Shown here: positions 11,965-24,794 of the stretch, one piece after another | Numbering within the stretch: position 1 is the first letter of the stretch | Layout of the letters: every line of letters starts with the position of its first letter | Assembly (NCBI RefSeq): GCF_022376445.1 | Contig: NW_025955267.1 | Location: 1-47,400 of the forward strand | Source: Fomitopsis serialis | Lineage: Eukaryota > Basidiomycota > Agaricomycetes > Polyporales > Fomitopsidaceae | Length of the DNA: 47,400 nucleotides | Direction of reading: 5' to 3' | Position numbers and translations under genes: made by a program | The notes under the pieces: generated by a model | What the model was told of the DNA's origin: nothing | Database searches by the model: none | Seen by the model: the letters and a program-made list of their open reading frames with translations, nothing else

Positions 11965-14019
11965 GGTTCACCGTGTTGGGTTGGTTAGGTACCACTGGAA
12001 AGAGTGGTTCAATCCTCTGTGAAATTGGCGGCGGTTGATGGCTTAGCATGATGTTTAAGTACATAATGCCAGGACAGTCCGCAGGCGGTGTTTGCGTCTG
12101 ACGGGACCCTGTAGTCGTCCGTCCATGCCGCCGACTTAAACAAGATCTGGCTGAATGCCTCCGTTTGGTCACTGGCAGCAACGTGCTCCGAGTTGCGAGC
12201 CAACAGCCAATCATCGTGCCCGCCACCGGTGGCGCTCAGTTGGTACCTTGCCTTTTCGGGAACTCGCCACCACGCACGTTCAAGTTCTTACCCACTGGCA
12301 GGCTACATGCTGTCCATCGCATCGCCCGTCTCTCTGCCGTGACTACTCTGCCGCGCCGGGAATCTGGACGCTGGATGCTTTCCTCTGGCCGAGTCATAAT
12401 TCGGTCGTGAATCATGATAGACGCAGCACACTGCACAGTGCATGTACACCGTGACTGCGGCGACTTAGGTCCTTCAGGTTGTCATCTTGAGCGAGTGCAT
12501 TCAAGAAATGTTGTATGTAACTGTTCAAGCCCTCTGTGACGATGTCTCTGCTCTGAGAAGAAACGCATATGTAGAATCACCCAAAGCGCACTAGTACGCT
12601 TGCATTGCACTCGACTTGCTCAATTGTCAAGACTCCAATCGTTCTTCGTGCCCGGCTACCGGCATTGTGCTACATATTCGCCGCCCAACGACGCTAAGTC
12701 TCACGATTGTCGTGTATGCGTCTCCATGTTACCGGGAAGTCTTCCACGAGCGCAGGATTCTTGTCATGGCTTGTTGGCTAAGCAATCATTGTCACTTCAT
12801 CATTCTTATTCATCCATGTTATTGTTTACCGCTCTGAACCTGGAAGTGCTACTAGTAGTTGTGCACTAAGTACACGCCGCATCATGCCTCAATAGGCCGC
12901 CTTCAACGACATCCGCGGACTGGCAAACGTGGAACCCAAAGGGCGAATATGTACACAATCCCGGGACACCTCTAACCTGCCCTCACCATAGCGTCTGTGA
13001 ACTTCCGGTGACGAAGGCTACAGGTGACTGCCTTACACTGCCAGAAATGGGCGTGCACTGAAATCATTAATTAGGGTTCTGAAGGTCAGAACGAAGACAT
13101 GATCATTTCCGCAGCGACAGAGCTGCCAGTGACAAACATTCATGGCAAAGATAGCACGCCGGAGATATCTCGCCAGAAGGTGGTCGTGGCACGGCGCTGT
13201 GCTAATAGCTATGCTACAAGGTTTGCCTCTGATGCATGTGTTTGACTTCGAGATGGGGCTCAAACAAAGTCCTTCTCGTGCTGGCCTTCGAATTCGATGG
13301 CAACACCATTACGTTCCGTCCTTGATGACTGCGCTTCTGTTTAGGAAGGTTTCGGCGCTGGCAAGTAGCGGGGAAGAAGGCCCTGAGGCCTGATCCGTCG
13401 AGCTTGTCGGCACCGCTACTAAGTAGTGTCATCCACGGACCCGGGTCTCAGAAACCTTAGTCTTCAGCAACCGCCGGGTTTGCTGGATCATGGTGTACGT
13501 CCGGCATGTCATAACGATGTCCTAAGTCGATTCCCGCGCTCCTGTCATCGGCAGTGCTCTGAGCACAGTCGAGTTAAGTCGAGCTACGGTCGGTGGGTCT
13601 CTGCTAGTGAGCCCGGTCGAATTTCGGCTGACTGGACGATGTCTGCAGAGTGGCACTACGGCCTCATTCAAGGCTATACCCCAGAGGCGTGGTATTGGAT
13701 CGATCCTGTTGTGTCCTTCATGGCCTCGGAACTTGGAATGCATGCTCCTAGAGTTACGGTCGCAATACCTCCATGGACTAACAGCGTGACTAACATACGG
13801 CATCGACGCTATGCTTGCGAGAGCATACTTACATAAGTAGCACCATCGTGAAGATGCCGTCTCGCTAAGTAGCTGGAGTAGATCCGGCCGCACGGGTGAT
13901 CCTCAAGTATTCTGTCCGGCGGCACCCACACAAAGACACAGTTAATCTTGTATGTGTACATATGATATATATACCAGTTCCGCATCGTACATGAGCCAGA
14001 GCACGCGTTCTACAGGCTC
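11965..14019. other. Gene-poor stretch of about 2 kb
   Basis: The 5' part presumably carries the phosphate transporter promoter. Open frames of up to about 136 codons occur (for example 13426-13836, plus), but none shows a family motif or convincing splice-linked exons. I see no gene here. Confidence 0.45.
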
Positions 14020-14946
14020 CTACTCGTACAGGCCTTCCTCACCACCTTCTGCCCATCCACCCCTATCACGCACGCCGGCGCCAGCGCCGACATTGAACTT
14101 GCTCTTGGCCTTCCGGCCCTTCAGCTCCTTGTACATCTCGCGCATCTCATTCTTCGACGGACGTGCCTCACCCTCGGTCTCCGAGCGCCACTTGTCTTCG
14201 CGCAGCTCGCGTGGCGTCTGCGCGCCGGAACCCCCTGGGGTGGACCGGCCGGAGTACGAGTGGTAGACGGGCCCAAGCGTGTCGGAATCGCGAGAGGCAA
14301 CTGTCTGGAGGTAGGTTGTCCGCTACATGCGAAAGTGAGCACGGGCCGGGCGTTTTGTAGTGTAGGTGGTACATACCCAGTTCTGCTTCGATTCGCGCTT
14401 CGTCCACTTGCCAGGCGGCAAACTATCGTCGTGGAAGTTCTCCTTGCGATAATGCTGGAACCAGACTGAATCCAATTGTCAGTACTTGACCTAAATGCGA
14501 GTGCAAGGATACACCGTACCATAGTTCAGTGTCTGACTCCTATTCCACTTCTTGGATACCCGCGAGCAGCGCGCGAGGTCCCTGATCGACAGCTGCGCGA
14601 AGATGCGCTGGGAAAGGTCCGTCGGGAGCGCCCTTAGAGGGTCACTCGGCAATGTCGTCGACAAAGACACCGCCTGGTACGGCCGACGAGCAGCGCTCCG
14701 AGGGCCCGGGGACGATGGACGTGAAGGAGTTCGCGACGCGGGGCGAGTGCCAGGCGCAGAGACCTAACAAGCGTGGCTGATCAACACACATAGCCGGACT
14801 ACATGTCAATGTATACGCACCACGCCGACTATCTCATCGTCGCTCTCTTGGTCTGAACGCTGCGTCTGCAGACGTTCCGTGATCGAGAACGTGTTCCCGT
14901 TCTGATCGATAGTTTGGGTGCGGAGGACGTCTTGCAGGAGACTCAT
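14020..14946 (-). CDS. F-box domain protein
   Basis: F-box proteins link substrates to Skp1 in SCF ubiquitin ligases. The ATG at 14946 opens MSLLQDVLRTQTIDQNGNTF. After one intron a Ser/Pro/Arg-rich linker leads into the F-box near residues 85-125, LRALPTDLSQRIFAQLSIRD then LARCSRVSKKWNRS, with the usual LP...IF..L and C..VSK.W pattern. The next exons read VWFQHYRKENFHDDSLPPGK, WTKRESKQNW and a tail ending KSKFNVGAGAGVRDRGGW...EEGLYE at 14020. Splicing is consistent: the codon split TAT G|TC joins the F-box exon to the VWFQ exon. No WD40 or leucine-rich repeats follow, and the predicted protein is short (about 240 residues). The substrate is unknown. Confidence 0.8.
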
Positions 14947-15685
14947 GCTGGACGACGTGTAGTTCTTCGAAATGATAAGAGTGAAGTGCAGATAAAGATG
15001 CAGAGATGGTTGTAATGGGGGAAAGCGAGAAGGGCGACGCTGGTTATAAGCTGTACAGCGGGGGGAGCGGATGGCACAGTGGGCGCGCGGATTGGTCATT
15101 GACGTCACCTCCCAGGTCACCCGAACAGGCAAGTCTCTTTGCTCCGGGACTTCTTCCGCGCACTCTCCTTCCGTCGCCCTCGTCCAGATCAGCCTCGAGC
15201 ATCGGGTTACTGACCCAGGCTATCGAGGCATCCGCATTCAAATCCGCATTTGAACCTGAACTGGCCACATCCGAACCCGACTCAACACACCAAGTATGAT
15301 ACGGTTAGTGGGGCCCATTTTCGAAGAACTTAGGCCATACATATCCGACTCAGAGGCATTGTGGATGAACATATCCGTACCTAAATTCACATCCGGAGCC
15401 GAGGACGAATGTGAACGTTGCATCCTCACTTACATTCGCATACATGGAACCATGGACATGTCCACTTCTCAATTATCAACATCGATCATACAATTCGCGA
15501 TTCAGTATGCTACATGTGTGATGATACATCGGTCATAAGGTATTAGAGTCAACACCATTGATGCAGTCTCGGGGGGCACAAGAGTCATCCGAGAGTCGCG
15601 GGCGGGAAGGCATCCAATCCCGGGTGGCGCCACGGATGGGTGAAGGCGGAACAGAAGTGAAGGCATTCCAGTCAGGCATGGATGA
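14947..15685. other. Intergenic with degenerate short repeats
   Basis: The stretch 15228-15400 repeats variants of CATATCCG / CACATCCGAACC. No gene was recognised. A minus-strand open frame at 15044-15268 is Asp/Ser-rich and looks like an accident of the repeats. Confidence 0.45.
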
Positions 15686-16193
15686 TCACTGCAGGAACTT
15701 CGCTACACGCAGCATTTGTCGCATCCGTGGTGTGTCGGGTTTGATCGTCCCGTCCATGGGCGCGAAATCTTTCTGTATCCTCACATATCGGCGGAAGAGT
15801 ACTCTGTATTGCATGACCTGCAAGAGAGATGTCAGACACTGTCTAAGTTGCTGACGGATTCGCCCACCTTCGGTCTTTCAGGTGTCTCCGCTCGCCTCAT
15901 GACGCTGCCGAAATACCACCCGTCATATGCATACACCCAGACGGATTCTCCGCGCTGTAAACCACTGATCAGTTTCGTTCTGGACCGTTGTATCGTTCGG
16001 CGCCACATACCTCGAACTCGTAGTCGAGCAGTGGCGCGTTCAGGTAATCGTACGCAGACTGCTCGCCATCAGATTCGAATTCTTCGTATTCAGACTCCTC
16101 TGCGGGAGAGGATTCTGGCTCGGGCACAACGTCCTCCTCATCGTCCGATAGTTCTGTGAGATCGGATTCCGACTCGGATCCTCCGCCGCTCAT
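15686..16193 (-). CDS. Small conserved acidic protein, function unknown
   Basis: The ATG at 16193 opens MSGGGSESESDLTELSDDEE, a strongly acidic N-terminus of about 60 residues. It leads into YDYLNAPLLDYEFE, an intron, then a compact segment GESVWVYAYDGWYFGSV. After a further intron comes QYRVLFRRYVRIQKDFAPMD, then GTIKPDTPRMRQML and the stop at 15686. The WV..DGWYFG.V...YRV.FRR pattern occurs in many agaricomycete hypothetical proteins. It resembles a small SH3- or Tudor-like beta fold of the kind that reads histone tails or binds nucleic acid, but that is inference from the motif shape. Total length is about 125 residues in three exons. Confidence 0.65.
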
Positions 16194-17512
16194 GCTGGCA
16201 CTGCTATCTCTCTCTCTTCTATGGAGCCTGATGGGGCTTCCGGTTTGGAGGTAACCGATCCCAGTACTGACGCGGGTTATCATAGACATGTTTGTGTTAA
16301 GTTTCCTCGGTACGGCCTACGATCGGCGACTGTGGCTCCCGATGAACTGGCGATTGTGTTTGAACTGATGTGGCGTGAGGGCGCAGAGACTCGGAGATAA
16401 TGGAAAGGACCCAAGGCGTCAGAGATAATGACCAGTGGCGAAAGTGATGGCGATGCGCCGGATCAAGTCCACGGGGCTGGGTGACAGGGCGAAGTGAGAT
16501 GTGGACAAGAGCACGGAGGGACACTTGCTTTATATCTGTAACCAGCAACGTGTGGCCCAATCGACCATTGTTATCCTGTGGCCAAGCGCGCGAAGCCACA
16601 ATGCGATACGATCTTCAGACGCCCGATATAGAAGGCCCTTTGTGAGGCACATAACAAAGCCGGCTGAATGCGTACGCCTCGAGGTAACCGCGAGGTTCGC
16701 GTGCCGCTTGAGCCCGCCCGTCAGCTGACAGAGGTAAGGGAGGGAGGTCACAGTAGACTTACAGCTGGTGAGCAGAGCGAGAGACGCTGCGTGTTGCCCG
16801 GACATGTACATAGGCTTGCATGGAGAGGGACGCCACTGGCGACTCAGTGGCGAGCGCTCCTGACCTTGCTTTTGCCTTGCTTCTGAGTGGTTTGATGATC
16901 CTAGGGTGGCCTTGAGGTGGCCGTGATATGTATTCATAAAGCAAAGCGCCAGACGCCTCCAGACGCACGAAGCTTGAAGCACCGTACAAGGTTTGGATAG
17001 CCTTGTGTATGGCAGTGTTCATGATACCTAGAAAGCCCAACGCCAGAGGGAAGGCTGCCGTTGACCTGTGTTCATACAGCTTTTGCAAAAGCTGGGAGAA
17101 GTCGGCAGGCGTATAGGCATATCCATGCTATGCTAGTAAGCTGGACGGTGCAAGTACCAGATTCGAGTCTAGACACGTCGCGGCACGCCAGTGCCTCTCC
17201 GAGTCTGCAGAGTGCAGCAGTTCATCTCATAGTACGAGATGTTGGGACATTGAAAGGTAATTTCCGTCATAGTCCACAGTCTAAGACAACGTGTGGGCAA
17301 GCAGTAGTGAGCGCGGGGAAGACTTAGAGAACGATACGGTCGTTCGCCCCCAAGTCGGTCCCTCGCAGACGCGCCGGTGGCTGAAATGCTCCAGAATTGC
17401 ATCACGTGCACTAAGCGAAGGCGCGCCCCAGCCTCGAAGCTCGCACTCGAGCGGAACTCAAGTCCATTCCACCACTCCCCCATTCCTTCGTTCCTTTCAC
17501 TCTACGCCCAGC
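16194..17512. other. Divergent intergenic region upstream of CAND1
   Basis: The gap of about 1.3 kb lies between the starts of the small acidic protein gene and CAND1. Just upstream of the CAND1 ATG it turns C/T-rich (17460-17505), typical of basidiomycete core promoters. No coding was recognised. Confidence 0.5.
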
Positions 17513-20500
17513 ATGACGAAGACATACATCATGAATGGGCTCATCGAAAAGGTAATTCGCAATTGTCCTCGATCTGCAGCAACTGACGCGAATGCTGCCA
17601 CTCAGATGCAGTCCTCCGACCAGGACTTCCGGTATGGTGCCCAGGAGGCGACGCGTCTGTACATCGCTCATTGCGTTGGCTATAGTTACATGGGTCTCAA
17701 TGACCTCCTGGTTGCGATCAAGGAAGATCCAAACACGTTCCTTGGCGATGAGCCCACGGAGACCAAGGTCTTGCGCCAGGTCCTGGCTCTTGTGGAGGAT
17801 AAGATTTCTGAGGTGAAGAATCAGGCGGTGAAGTGGTATGTTCGTTCATCGGTGGACACGCTAGATGAACCCTCATGATTGCTCAGCCTGGGTCAGCTCA
17901 TCAAGATCATCCGAGAATCCCAGATGGAATATGTTGTGGATCGACTCATTGACTTTTCGTCTGGCAAGGACGATGAGCTGCGCGACATCTCGAGCTTGGG
18001 TCAGACCGACTCTCCTTATGCCGGATCATCTCTCACAATTTGAACAGCCTTGAAGACAATTACGTCTGAGCTACCCCCGAAGGCAGAATCGCGTCAAAGG
18101 CGTGTGAGAAGCTCGCGCCCAAGCTGCTAACGCAATTGTCCAAGGTACGTCCGTGCGAGCGAATCTCTGCAGCGGTCATGGAAAGCGACGCGAATTCCAA
18201 TCATTTCACAGCCCGACACACCACCAGACACGCTCCTTGAGACGCTTTCCATTCTATCCATCTTGATCACTCGCTTCCCAGGGTACCTAGGAAATCCGGA
18301 CCTGCAGCCGCAACCCTTGACCGTGCTCACGCCAATGCTTTCCCACTCTCGAGCGGCCGTTCGCAAACGGGCAATCACGACTCTCGCGCAGTTCCTTCCG
18401 AGTACGCATGCCGAGCTCTTCCAGAAACTATTGTCGGAGAAGGTGCTTCCCGGTCTTGCACCGTCCGCGAACCTGGAAACGCAGCGTACGACTGTGCAAC
18501 TTGTGGCTGCGATCGCGCGTCATACGCCACATCAAATAGAGCCTGTACTAGGGCAGATAGTTCCTGCGACTAACAAGGCGCTGCAGCGTGAGGACGAGGA
18601 ACTCCAAGAAAGCGCTCTTCAGGTGTGTACCGAATATTAGCCAAGGCAAGAGAGAATAGACTGAGTCCTCGCAGGCACTGGAAGCGCTAGTCCTGCGGTG
18701 TCCCACAGAGATCACACCGTTCCTGTCTTCTATCATACACGTCGGGACTCAGTTCATCAAGTATGATCCTGTAAGCAAATTCTCTGTGTCTCTCTGCATT
18801 CGCTCATGTGTCACAGAACTACGCAGGTGGAGACGATGATGAGGACGAAGAAATGGCGGACGATGATGATGACGAAGCCGAACTTGATGATCAGTATGTC
18901 CTGGTAACGTAACTGAGCGCGCACGTTCTCATTCATGTCGTCCAATCAGGTATTCTGACGACGAGGACATGTCGTACAAGGTCCGGAGATCCGCGACAAA
19001 GCTGCTGGGTGCTATCATCGCAACGCGTCCGGAGCTACTAACCACGCTCTACAAGGAGGTGTCGCCGGTGCTGATCTCCCGTTTCGGTGATCGCGAGGAG
19101 ACGGTTCGCGTTGAAGTGTGGTCGACGTATAGCGTGCTTTTGCAGCAAACGCGCGTGTACGGAACTAGTGCACAGCAGAACGATGCGGCCACTATCGGTG
19201 GGAAGCGAAAACGGGCAGACGAAGGTATGGAGGTGGAAGAAACACCGTACACTCTGCTACGCTCGCAGGTGTCATCATTCGCCAAAGCACTGCTCAGCCA
19301 GCTCAAGTCGCCGAAGACGTCACCCGCTACCCTCCAGGCTGGCTTCTCGCTCTTGCACACCCTACTCACGGTCGTTCCAAAATCCTTGTCCTCGTATTCT
19401 ACGCAGATCATCACGACGAGCAAGGCTGTCCTGCTGCAATCGAGTAAGACCAATGCTGCGCCGCTGCAGATCATGTGTATGTCCTTCGTCGGACTGTTCT
19501 TCTCGACACATACTCCCGGTACATTCACGGCCTCGCTGGACAGCATCTTGCCGGTGTTGCTCAAGTCGCTCGGAGAGAAGCACCCACGGATTGCATCCGA
19601 GGCATTCCGCGTCTTCTCGTCGCTCCTGAACACTATGCGTCCGGTCAAGGGAGGTGACTGGGTTGACGTCGTCTACAACGAAGCAGTGGCGAGGCTCGGT
19701 AACCATGACACAGATGCGGAGGTAAGGGGGTGTACAGAGAACTGCATTGGTGACTTGTGGGTGTGTGCGACGGAGATCATGAAGACGAAGCCGAGAAAGG
19801 AGTGGGATGCGATGTGCAGGACCACCGGCCGGACGGAGGGCGCCGTGCTTGTGGTCACACGAGTGGCGAAGGAGATCGAGATCGACGATAACTGGGTAAA
19901 CGGCTGTGTGAATTGGCTCTTGACGCTGTTGAAGAAGAGCGGTCGTGTCGGGAAGAGTGATATGTTCACGTGCTTGGATGCCCTGTTGAGGCGGTGAGTG
20001 CGACTGCGTTCGAGCATCCTCTACATTCGTCTCATCGGCCTTGCCTTGGTCTTTAGGTACAACACTGTCCCAGCAGATCTCCCCACAACCGTCACCCCTA
20101 CGCTCAAATCTTACATCTCCATCTCGGATATCTCGCTCATGTCACAGGCTGTTTCGAATATCGCCCTGCTCTTGGAGCTAATTCCTGCAAATACATACCC
20201 AGAGGTCGAACGGGAGCTCCTTCCAGATATCTACAACATTGCCCACTCTCCTCTCGTTGCTGGCGCAGCATTTGAGTCAGTCCTGGCGTTCTTCGCTGCG
20301 CTGGTGCAGGCCGACATGGAGGTTGCCACGCATCTCGTACCGAACCTCGTCATCTCAGTCGACAAGGCGCAGAAGTCCGACGCCTCCTACGCGAATGTGG
20401 CCCGCTGCATCGGGCAAGTCGCGATTTCCCAGCAGGGTATCGCAGCGGGTACGGTCGCCGAGTTTGCCAAACATCTCAAGGTATGTCTAGCGAGTGAGCT

Positions 20501-21996
20501 CGGCGAAACTGGAACTGACTGTAAGTCAGCCCACATCGAAAGCGAAGACGTCTCAGATTGTGTTGAGTTTGCTCGTGATGGGCGAGATCGGACGTTTCAT
20601 GTGAGCCAATCCGTAGTCGAAGCTTTGAAAGAATCTCATGTACCTTCCTCAGCGACATGTCCTTGCAAGAGAACATTTTCACCAGCGTCATCCAGCGATT
20701 TGCCGCCGAGCAGGAGGAGATCCGGACAGCTGCTTCGTTCGCTGCGGGTATGTCTAACGCCATCACTGTCGATATTGTGGGTGACTCACGAGATTACAAG
20801 GTAACATCGCTGTGGGCAACCTCCACCACTTCCTCCCTGTGATCGTCAAGATGGTCGAGAACGACCCTACCAAACGATTGCTTTCTCTGCATGCACTGAA
20901 GGAAGTTGTCACCCACTGCTCACATGGCCAGCTCGAGACTGTCGCGGATCTGCTCTGGGTGCCGCTGTTCGAGAACTCAGATAACTCTGAGGAGACGACG
21001 AGGAACGTCGCCGCGGCGTGTCTCGGCAAGCTGACGACTACACATTCTTCTCTGTACCTCCCGCAGCTGCAGGTGAGTGGACCTAGTAATGCCGGGTGGA
21101 TTGGTTATAACAGGGCTGACACGTCGAACAGGAACGCATCACCGATGCGAACCCTGCGTCGAGGGCAACGGTCATCTCCGCGATCCGGTACACGTTCGCG
21201 GAGACCTCCAGCTCGTACGACGAGCAGCTCAGCGCCGTGCTCATGGACTTCCTCGCACTGGTCGCCGACCCAGACCTGGTACGAGCCCCTTGTCAGGTAC
21301 ACTACGCGGTGGCATAGACGCTAACAACCGTCCCCCACAGACCGTCCGGAGACTAGCGCTGTCTGCGCTCAACTCTGCCGCTCGGCTGAAGCCCCACCTG
21401 ATCCGGGACAAACTGCAGATCATCCTCCCGAACCTGTACAAGGAGACGGTCATCAACCCGGAGCTCATCCGCACCGTCCAAATGGGGCCCTGGACGCACA
21501 GAGTCGACGACGGCCTCGAGGCGCGCAAGACCGCGTACGAGACGCTCTACACGCTGGTACGTCCCCCTTCACTCGCCACCCGCGCCCCCCGCTCACCCCT
21601 CATTTGCAGCTCGACACGTGTCTGGCGAAACTCGACCTGCACGAGTTCCTCGGGCGCGTACTCGCGGGGCTCGCAGACGACTCGGACGAGGTCAAGGTGA
21701 TCTGCCACATGATGCTCTTCCGGCTCTCGCAGCTCGCGCCGACCGCGGTCGCGCAGCGGCTCGACGAGATCACGGGCCCGCTCGAGAAGAGCATGAAGGG
21801 CGCGACAGTCACCAAGGACACGGTCAAGCAGGACCTTGAGCGCGCCGCGGAGCTGCAGCGCAGCACCCTCCGCGCCGTCGCAGCGCTCAGCAGGATCAGC
21901 CCGCCAGGGCAGAGCCCGAAGTTCGATGTGTTCGTGGAGGGAATGAAGAAGTCGCCCGAGTGGGGATCGGAATTTAGGGAGCTTGTTGGAGCGTGA
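17513..21996 (+). CDS. CAND1: Cullin-associated NEDD8-dissociated protein 1 (CAND1/TIP120)
   Basis: CAND1 is an all-HEAT-repeat protein that wraps un-neddylated cullin-Rbx1 and exchanges F-box substrate receptors on SCF ligases. The ATG at 17513 opens MTKTYIMNGLIEK; the next exon reads MQSSDQDFR and, after a 54-nt intron (17632-17685), YMGLNDLLVAIKED, matching the family N-terminus. Diagnostic later segments are an acidic loop (DDDEDEEMADDDDDEAELDD, near 18832-18891) leading into YSDDEDMSYKVRRSATKLLG, and VQMGPWTHRVDDGLEARKTA (near 21478-21537). The C-terminus carries VKVICHMMLFRLSQLAPTAV and SVKQ-like DTVKQDLERAAELQRSTLRA. The stop is at 21994-21996. About a dozen introns are needed. The coding sum, roughly 1,200 residues, fits the family, and no broken exon was seen. 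Confidence 0.93.
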
Positions 21997-22665
21997 GACG
22001 GCGGATGGGTGAAGGGGGCTAGAGTGGAGGTGTGCTCGCTTTCTTCTTGCTTTTGGCCGCTGTGAACGAACGAATGAGAGAGATGTAAGGTGTCATGAGG
22101 TGTTGTAGCAAAGTTGTATCTCTACTCACTGGCTACAGGCGTAATGGCATGCATGCAATGATTTACCCCGGCACTTCCCGAGGGAAGGGAGGGGCCTTCT
22201 TACGCAGGGTTGGCTGTCGCAGCGGTCTCGTTGTACGTCATACACTGTTTGGCGACATTCTCGTCTTTTACTGTGCCTTGACTAGTACCAGGCCGTGTTG
22301 CAAGCAAACGCAGTTACACAACAATCCGCCGATTCGGTCACCAGTCAGCGCTGTCCACTTGCGGCGATGCGGGTCTGTGATCGAACGTATATGATGATAC
22401 ATAGACCTGACCCATTCGCCAGGTTGGGCAAAGCGGCGAATGTGGAAGGGCTACAAATTGGCATGGACCATAAAATGACATTCTCAGAAGACGGTCGGAG
22501 AATGGAATCATTCATTTCAATGATTCCGTCGCCCGAGATATTCAGCCTTCATTGTAAGCCCGAGGCCGCTCCACCCTGAAGCTCGAGGAGGAATGACCGC
22601 GACAATAAGATAATAGCAACGTCAGATATGATACATCCGAACGCAAGCATCTGCGGCCCAGCTGC
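21997..22665. other. Intergenic, tail-to-tail
   Basis: The gap lies between the stops of CAND1 and the MFS transporter. Nothing coding was recognised. Confidence 0.5.
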
Positions 22666-24794
22666 CTACTTCTCATCCTCCCCCTCCGCCGCTGTCACGT
22701 CCCACTTCTTATCCGTATCCGTGTGAAGCGGGAGGCCCTTCATCCACAAACTCGCAAACGCGCCGATCGCAGACAGCGCACATTGCACGCGCCACAGCAC
22801 GTCCAGGCTCCCAGCGAACGCAGCCTGCACTTCCTCCCTCAGCGGCGACGCGAGAGCGGGGATAGCGGGGATCGCGGAGTAGGCAACGCTCGCGCCGCTA
22901 GGGAGCGTCGCGAGGAACGCCTGTGGGAGTCGAGAAGAGAGTTGGTTCTGGAGAACAGTCGCGCCGATGGCGACGCCCCAGATTTGGGCAAAGCTCCTGA
23001 GGAAGACGTAGAGCGCGAGCGCAGGCGCATTTTGCTCAACGGGCAGCGGGGCGAGGACGGGGAAGTACGTCGAGCTGTAGACGGCGCCGATTCCGATGCC
23101 GGTGAGGATCTGGAAGCCGATGGACGTGGCCTTCGAGCTCGTCGCAGTGAGGGTGGTGAGGAGGCCTTGGCCGACGAGGAGCAGGACCCAGCCGAACCAT
23201 ATTGGTGGGCGGTAGCGCTTCGTGACGGTGATCATAGCTCCGGCGACGATCGTGGTAGGCGCGACGGTGAATGCCACGCCGAAGACGAGCGTGCCAGCGC
23301 GGATGGGCGAGGCGAGCATGCAGGCTTGGTAGTACACGGGGAGATAATACATAAGCCCCGTGAGAGGCACAGAGAGGAGACCGGTCTGGATCAACCTGGC
23401 GAGGAGTCCAGTATTGATTAGACATGGCTAGATGCGAGGCAAAACATGAACTTACCCGCTTATACTAGTGCGGTTGAGTATAAGAGACAGGGGAATCTGG
23501 GCTTCATTCAGCAGGGCTACATTTCCGGACGCGATACACTCACGAGAGGATTTCTTGCCCACAGGGCCTCGTACAATAAGAATAGTACCAATCCAACACC
23601 ACCTATGATGAGTGGGACTAAAACTTGCGCTGAAGACCAGGCATAATCAACACCACCCCATGTCATTCCGATTACAATAGCTGTCGTGCTCCCCATGACG
23701 AGAGCATTCCCGCTGTGCAAGAGATCAACATGCGCCGGGAAAGCGGGCCGAGTGCACTACTCACATCCAGTCTATCTGTTCGAGCTTCGACCTCAAACTC
23801 CCCGGCGGTGTTGGGAGTTTGACAAAGAACAGTACCAGCACGGCAGCAAGACCCGCGAAGGGTATGTTCATGTCTGAGGTGTCGCTGGCTTAAGATACAG
23901 GTCACTTCGACCTCATGCGTCGCACTTACAGAAAAGCCAGCGCCAGTGTCCATTTTGCGCAAATGATCCGCCAATTACGGGACCAACACCGGACGCAGCA
24001 CTCCAAGCCCTGTAGTACATGTCAGTCGGAAAGTTCTCAATAAGAGCGTAGGAAAACGACACGGACAGACCAAGAATGCCGTTGTACAGCCCACGCTCGT
24101 TGAGCGCGACGATATCCGACAGTATAATTGAGCTCAATGTCAGTACGCCCCCGCCACCCAAACCTTGGACGGTGCGACCAGCAAACAGAGTTGTTGAACC
24201 TGTGGAAGCGCCAGAAAGCGCGCCACCTACGGCAAATATCGCGAGAGAGACGAGCATTACTGGTCGCCGACCAAAGATCTGTCGGGGATGATGTGGGCAA
24301 ACTGATCTACATATGATGCAGAGGTGGAATACCTGGGCCAGTCCACCGCTCAAAGGCAGAAGGGCAGTGGATGATAGGCCATACGCCGTTCCAATCCATG
24401 CGAATTGGGAGATATCAAGGTCACTCGCGATTGTGGGTGATGCATTTCCCACAGCTGCTCCTTCAAGCACGACCATGAAGAACGAGATAACCAGAGCGAA
24501 GAGTATCATCCAGAATGCCTTCCCCTTCCGGGAGGTCTGCGATGAGCCGGTGCTCTCAAGCTTTCGCCTGGGGGCGAATTCGGCATCATGAAGAGGTGCA
24601 GCATCATGTTTGATGAGAGGAAACTGAGCTTGAGAGCCTGGGGAGGTAAAGGAGAATTCAGAGCGCGAGCCAGGCGTGAGGGTGAAGTCGGAACGGGAGC
24701 TCGGAGACTCTCCTAGATGCACAAGAGAGATGTCAGACCGCGAAGGGTCACGATCAACGAGCTCTAGCTGGGATCCTTGCGATCCAAGCATCAT
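22666..24794 (-). CDS. MFS drug:H+ antiporter, 14-TM DHA2-like
   Basis: This is a predicted plasma-membrane exporter of drugs or metabolites. The ATG at 24794 (a second ATG follows directly) opens a cytoplasmic tail of about 100 residues rich in Ser, with spaced S-R-S-D/E-F motifs. TM1 reads AFWMILFALVISFFMVVLEG, followed by GNASPTIASDLDISQFAWIG and TAYGLSSTALLPLSGGLAQ. Then come IFGRRPVMLVSLAIFAVGGA, GRTVQGLGGGGVLTLSSIIL (motif B/C type), and SGVGPVIGGSFAQNGHWRWL, the DHA2 motif. Later exons add PFAGLAAVLVLFFVKLPTPP, GVDYAWSSAQVLVPLIIGG and, in the last large exon (22666-23394), the remaining helices with YSSTYFPVLAPLPVEQNAPA. The protein ends in a charged tail at 22666. Short introns occur near 23400-23450, 23720-23765, 23880-23930 and 24280-24335. 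Confidence 0.9.

Noticed and set aside
13426..13836. A 136-codon plus-strand frame in the 12-14 kb gap
   Set aside because: It has no recognisable motif and an overlapping minus-strand frame is as long. It is likely chance.
17150..17185. A tRNA T-loop-like TTCGAGT
   Set aside because: The flanking bases do not pair as a T-stem, and no acceptor, D or anticodon arm fits around it.
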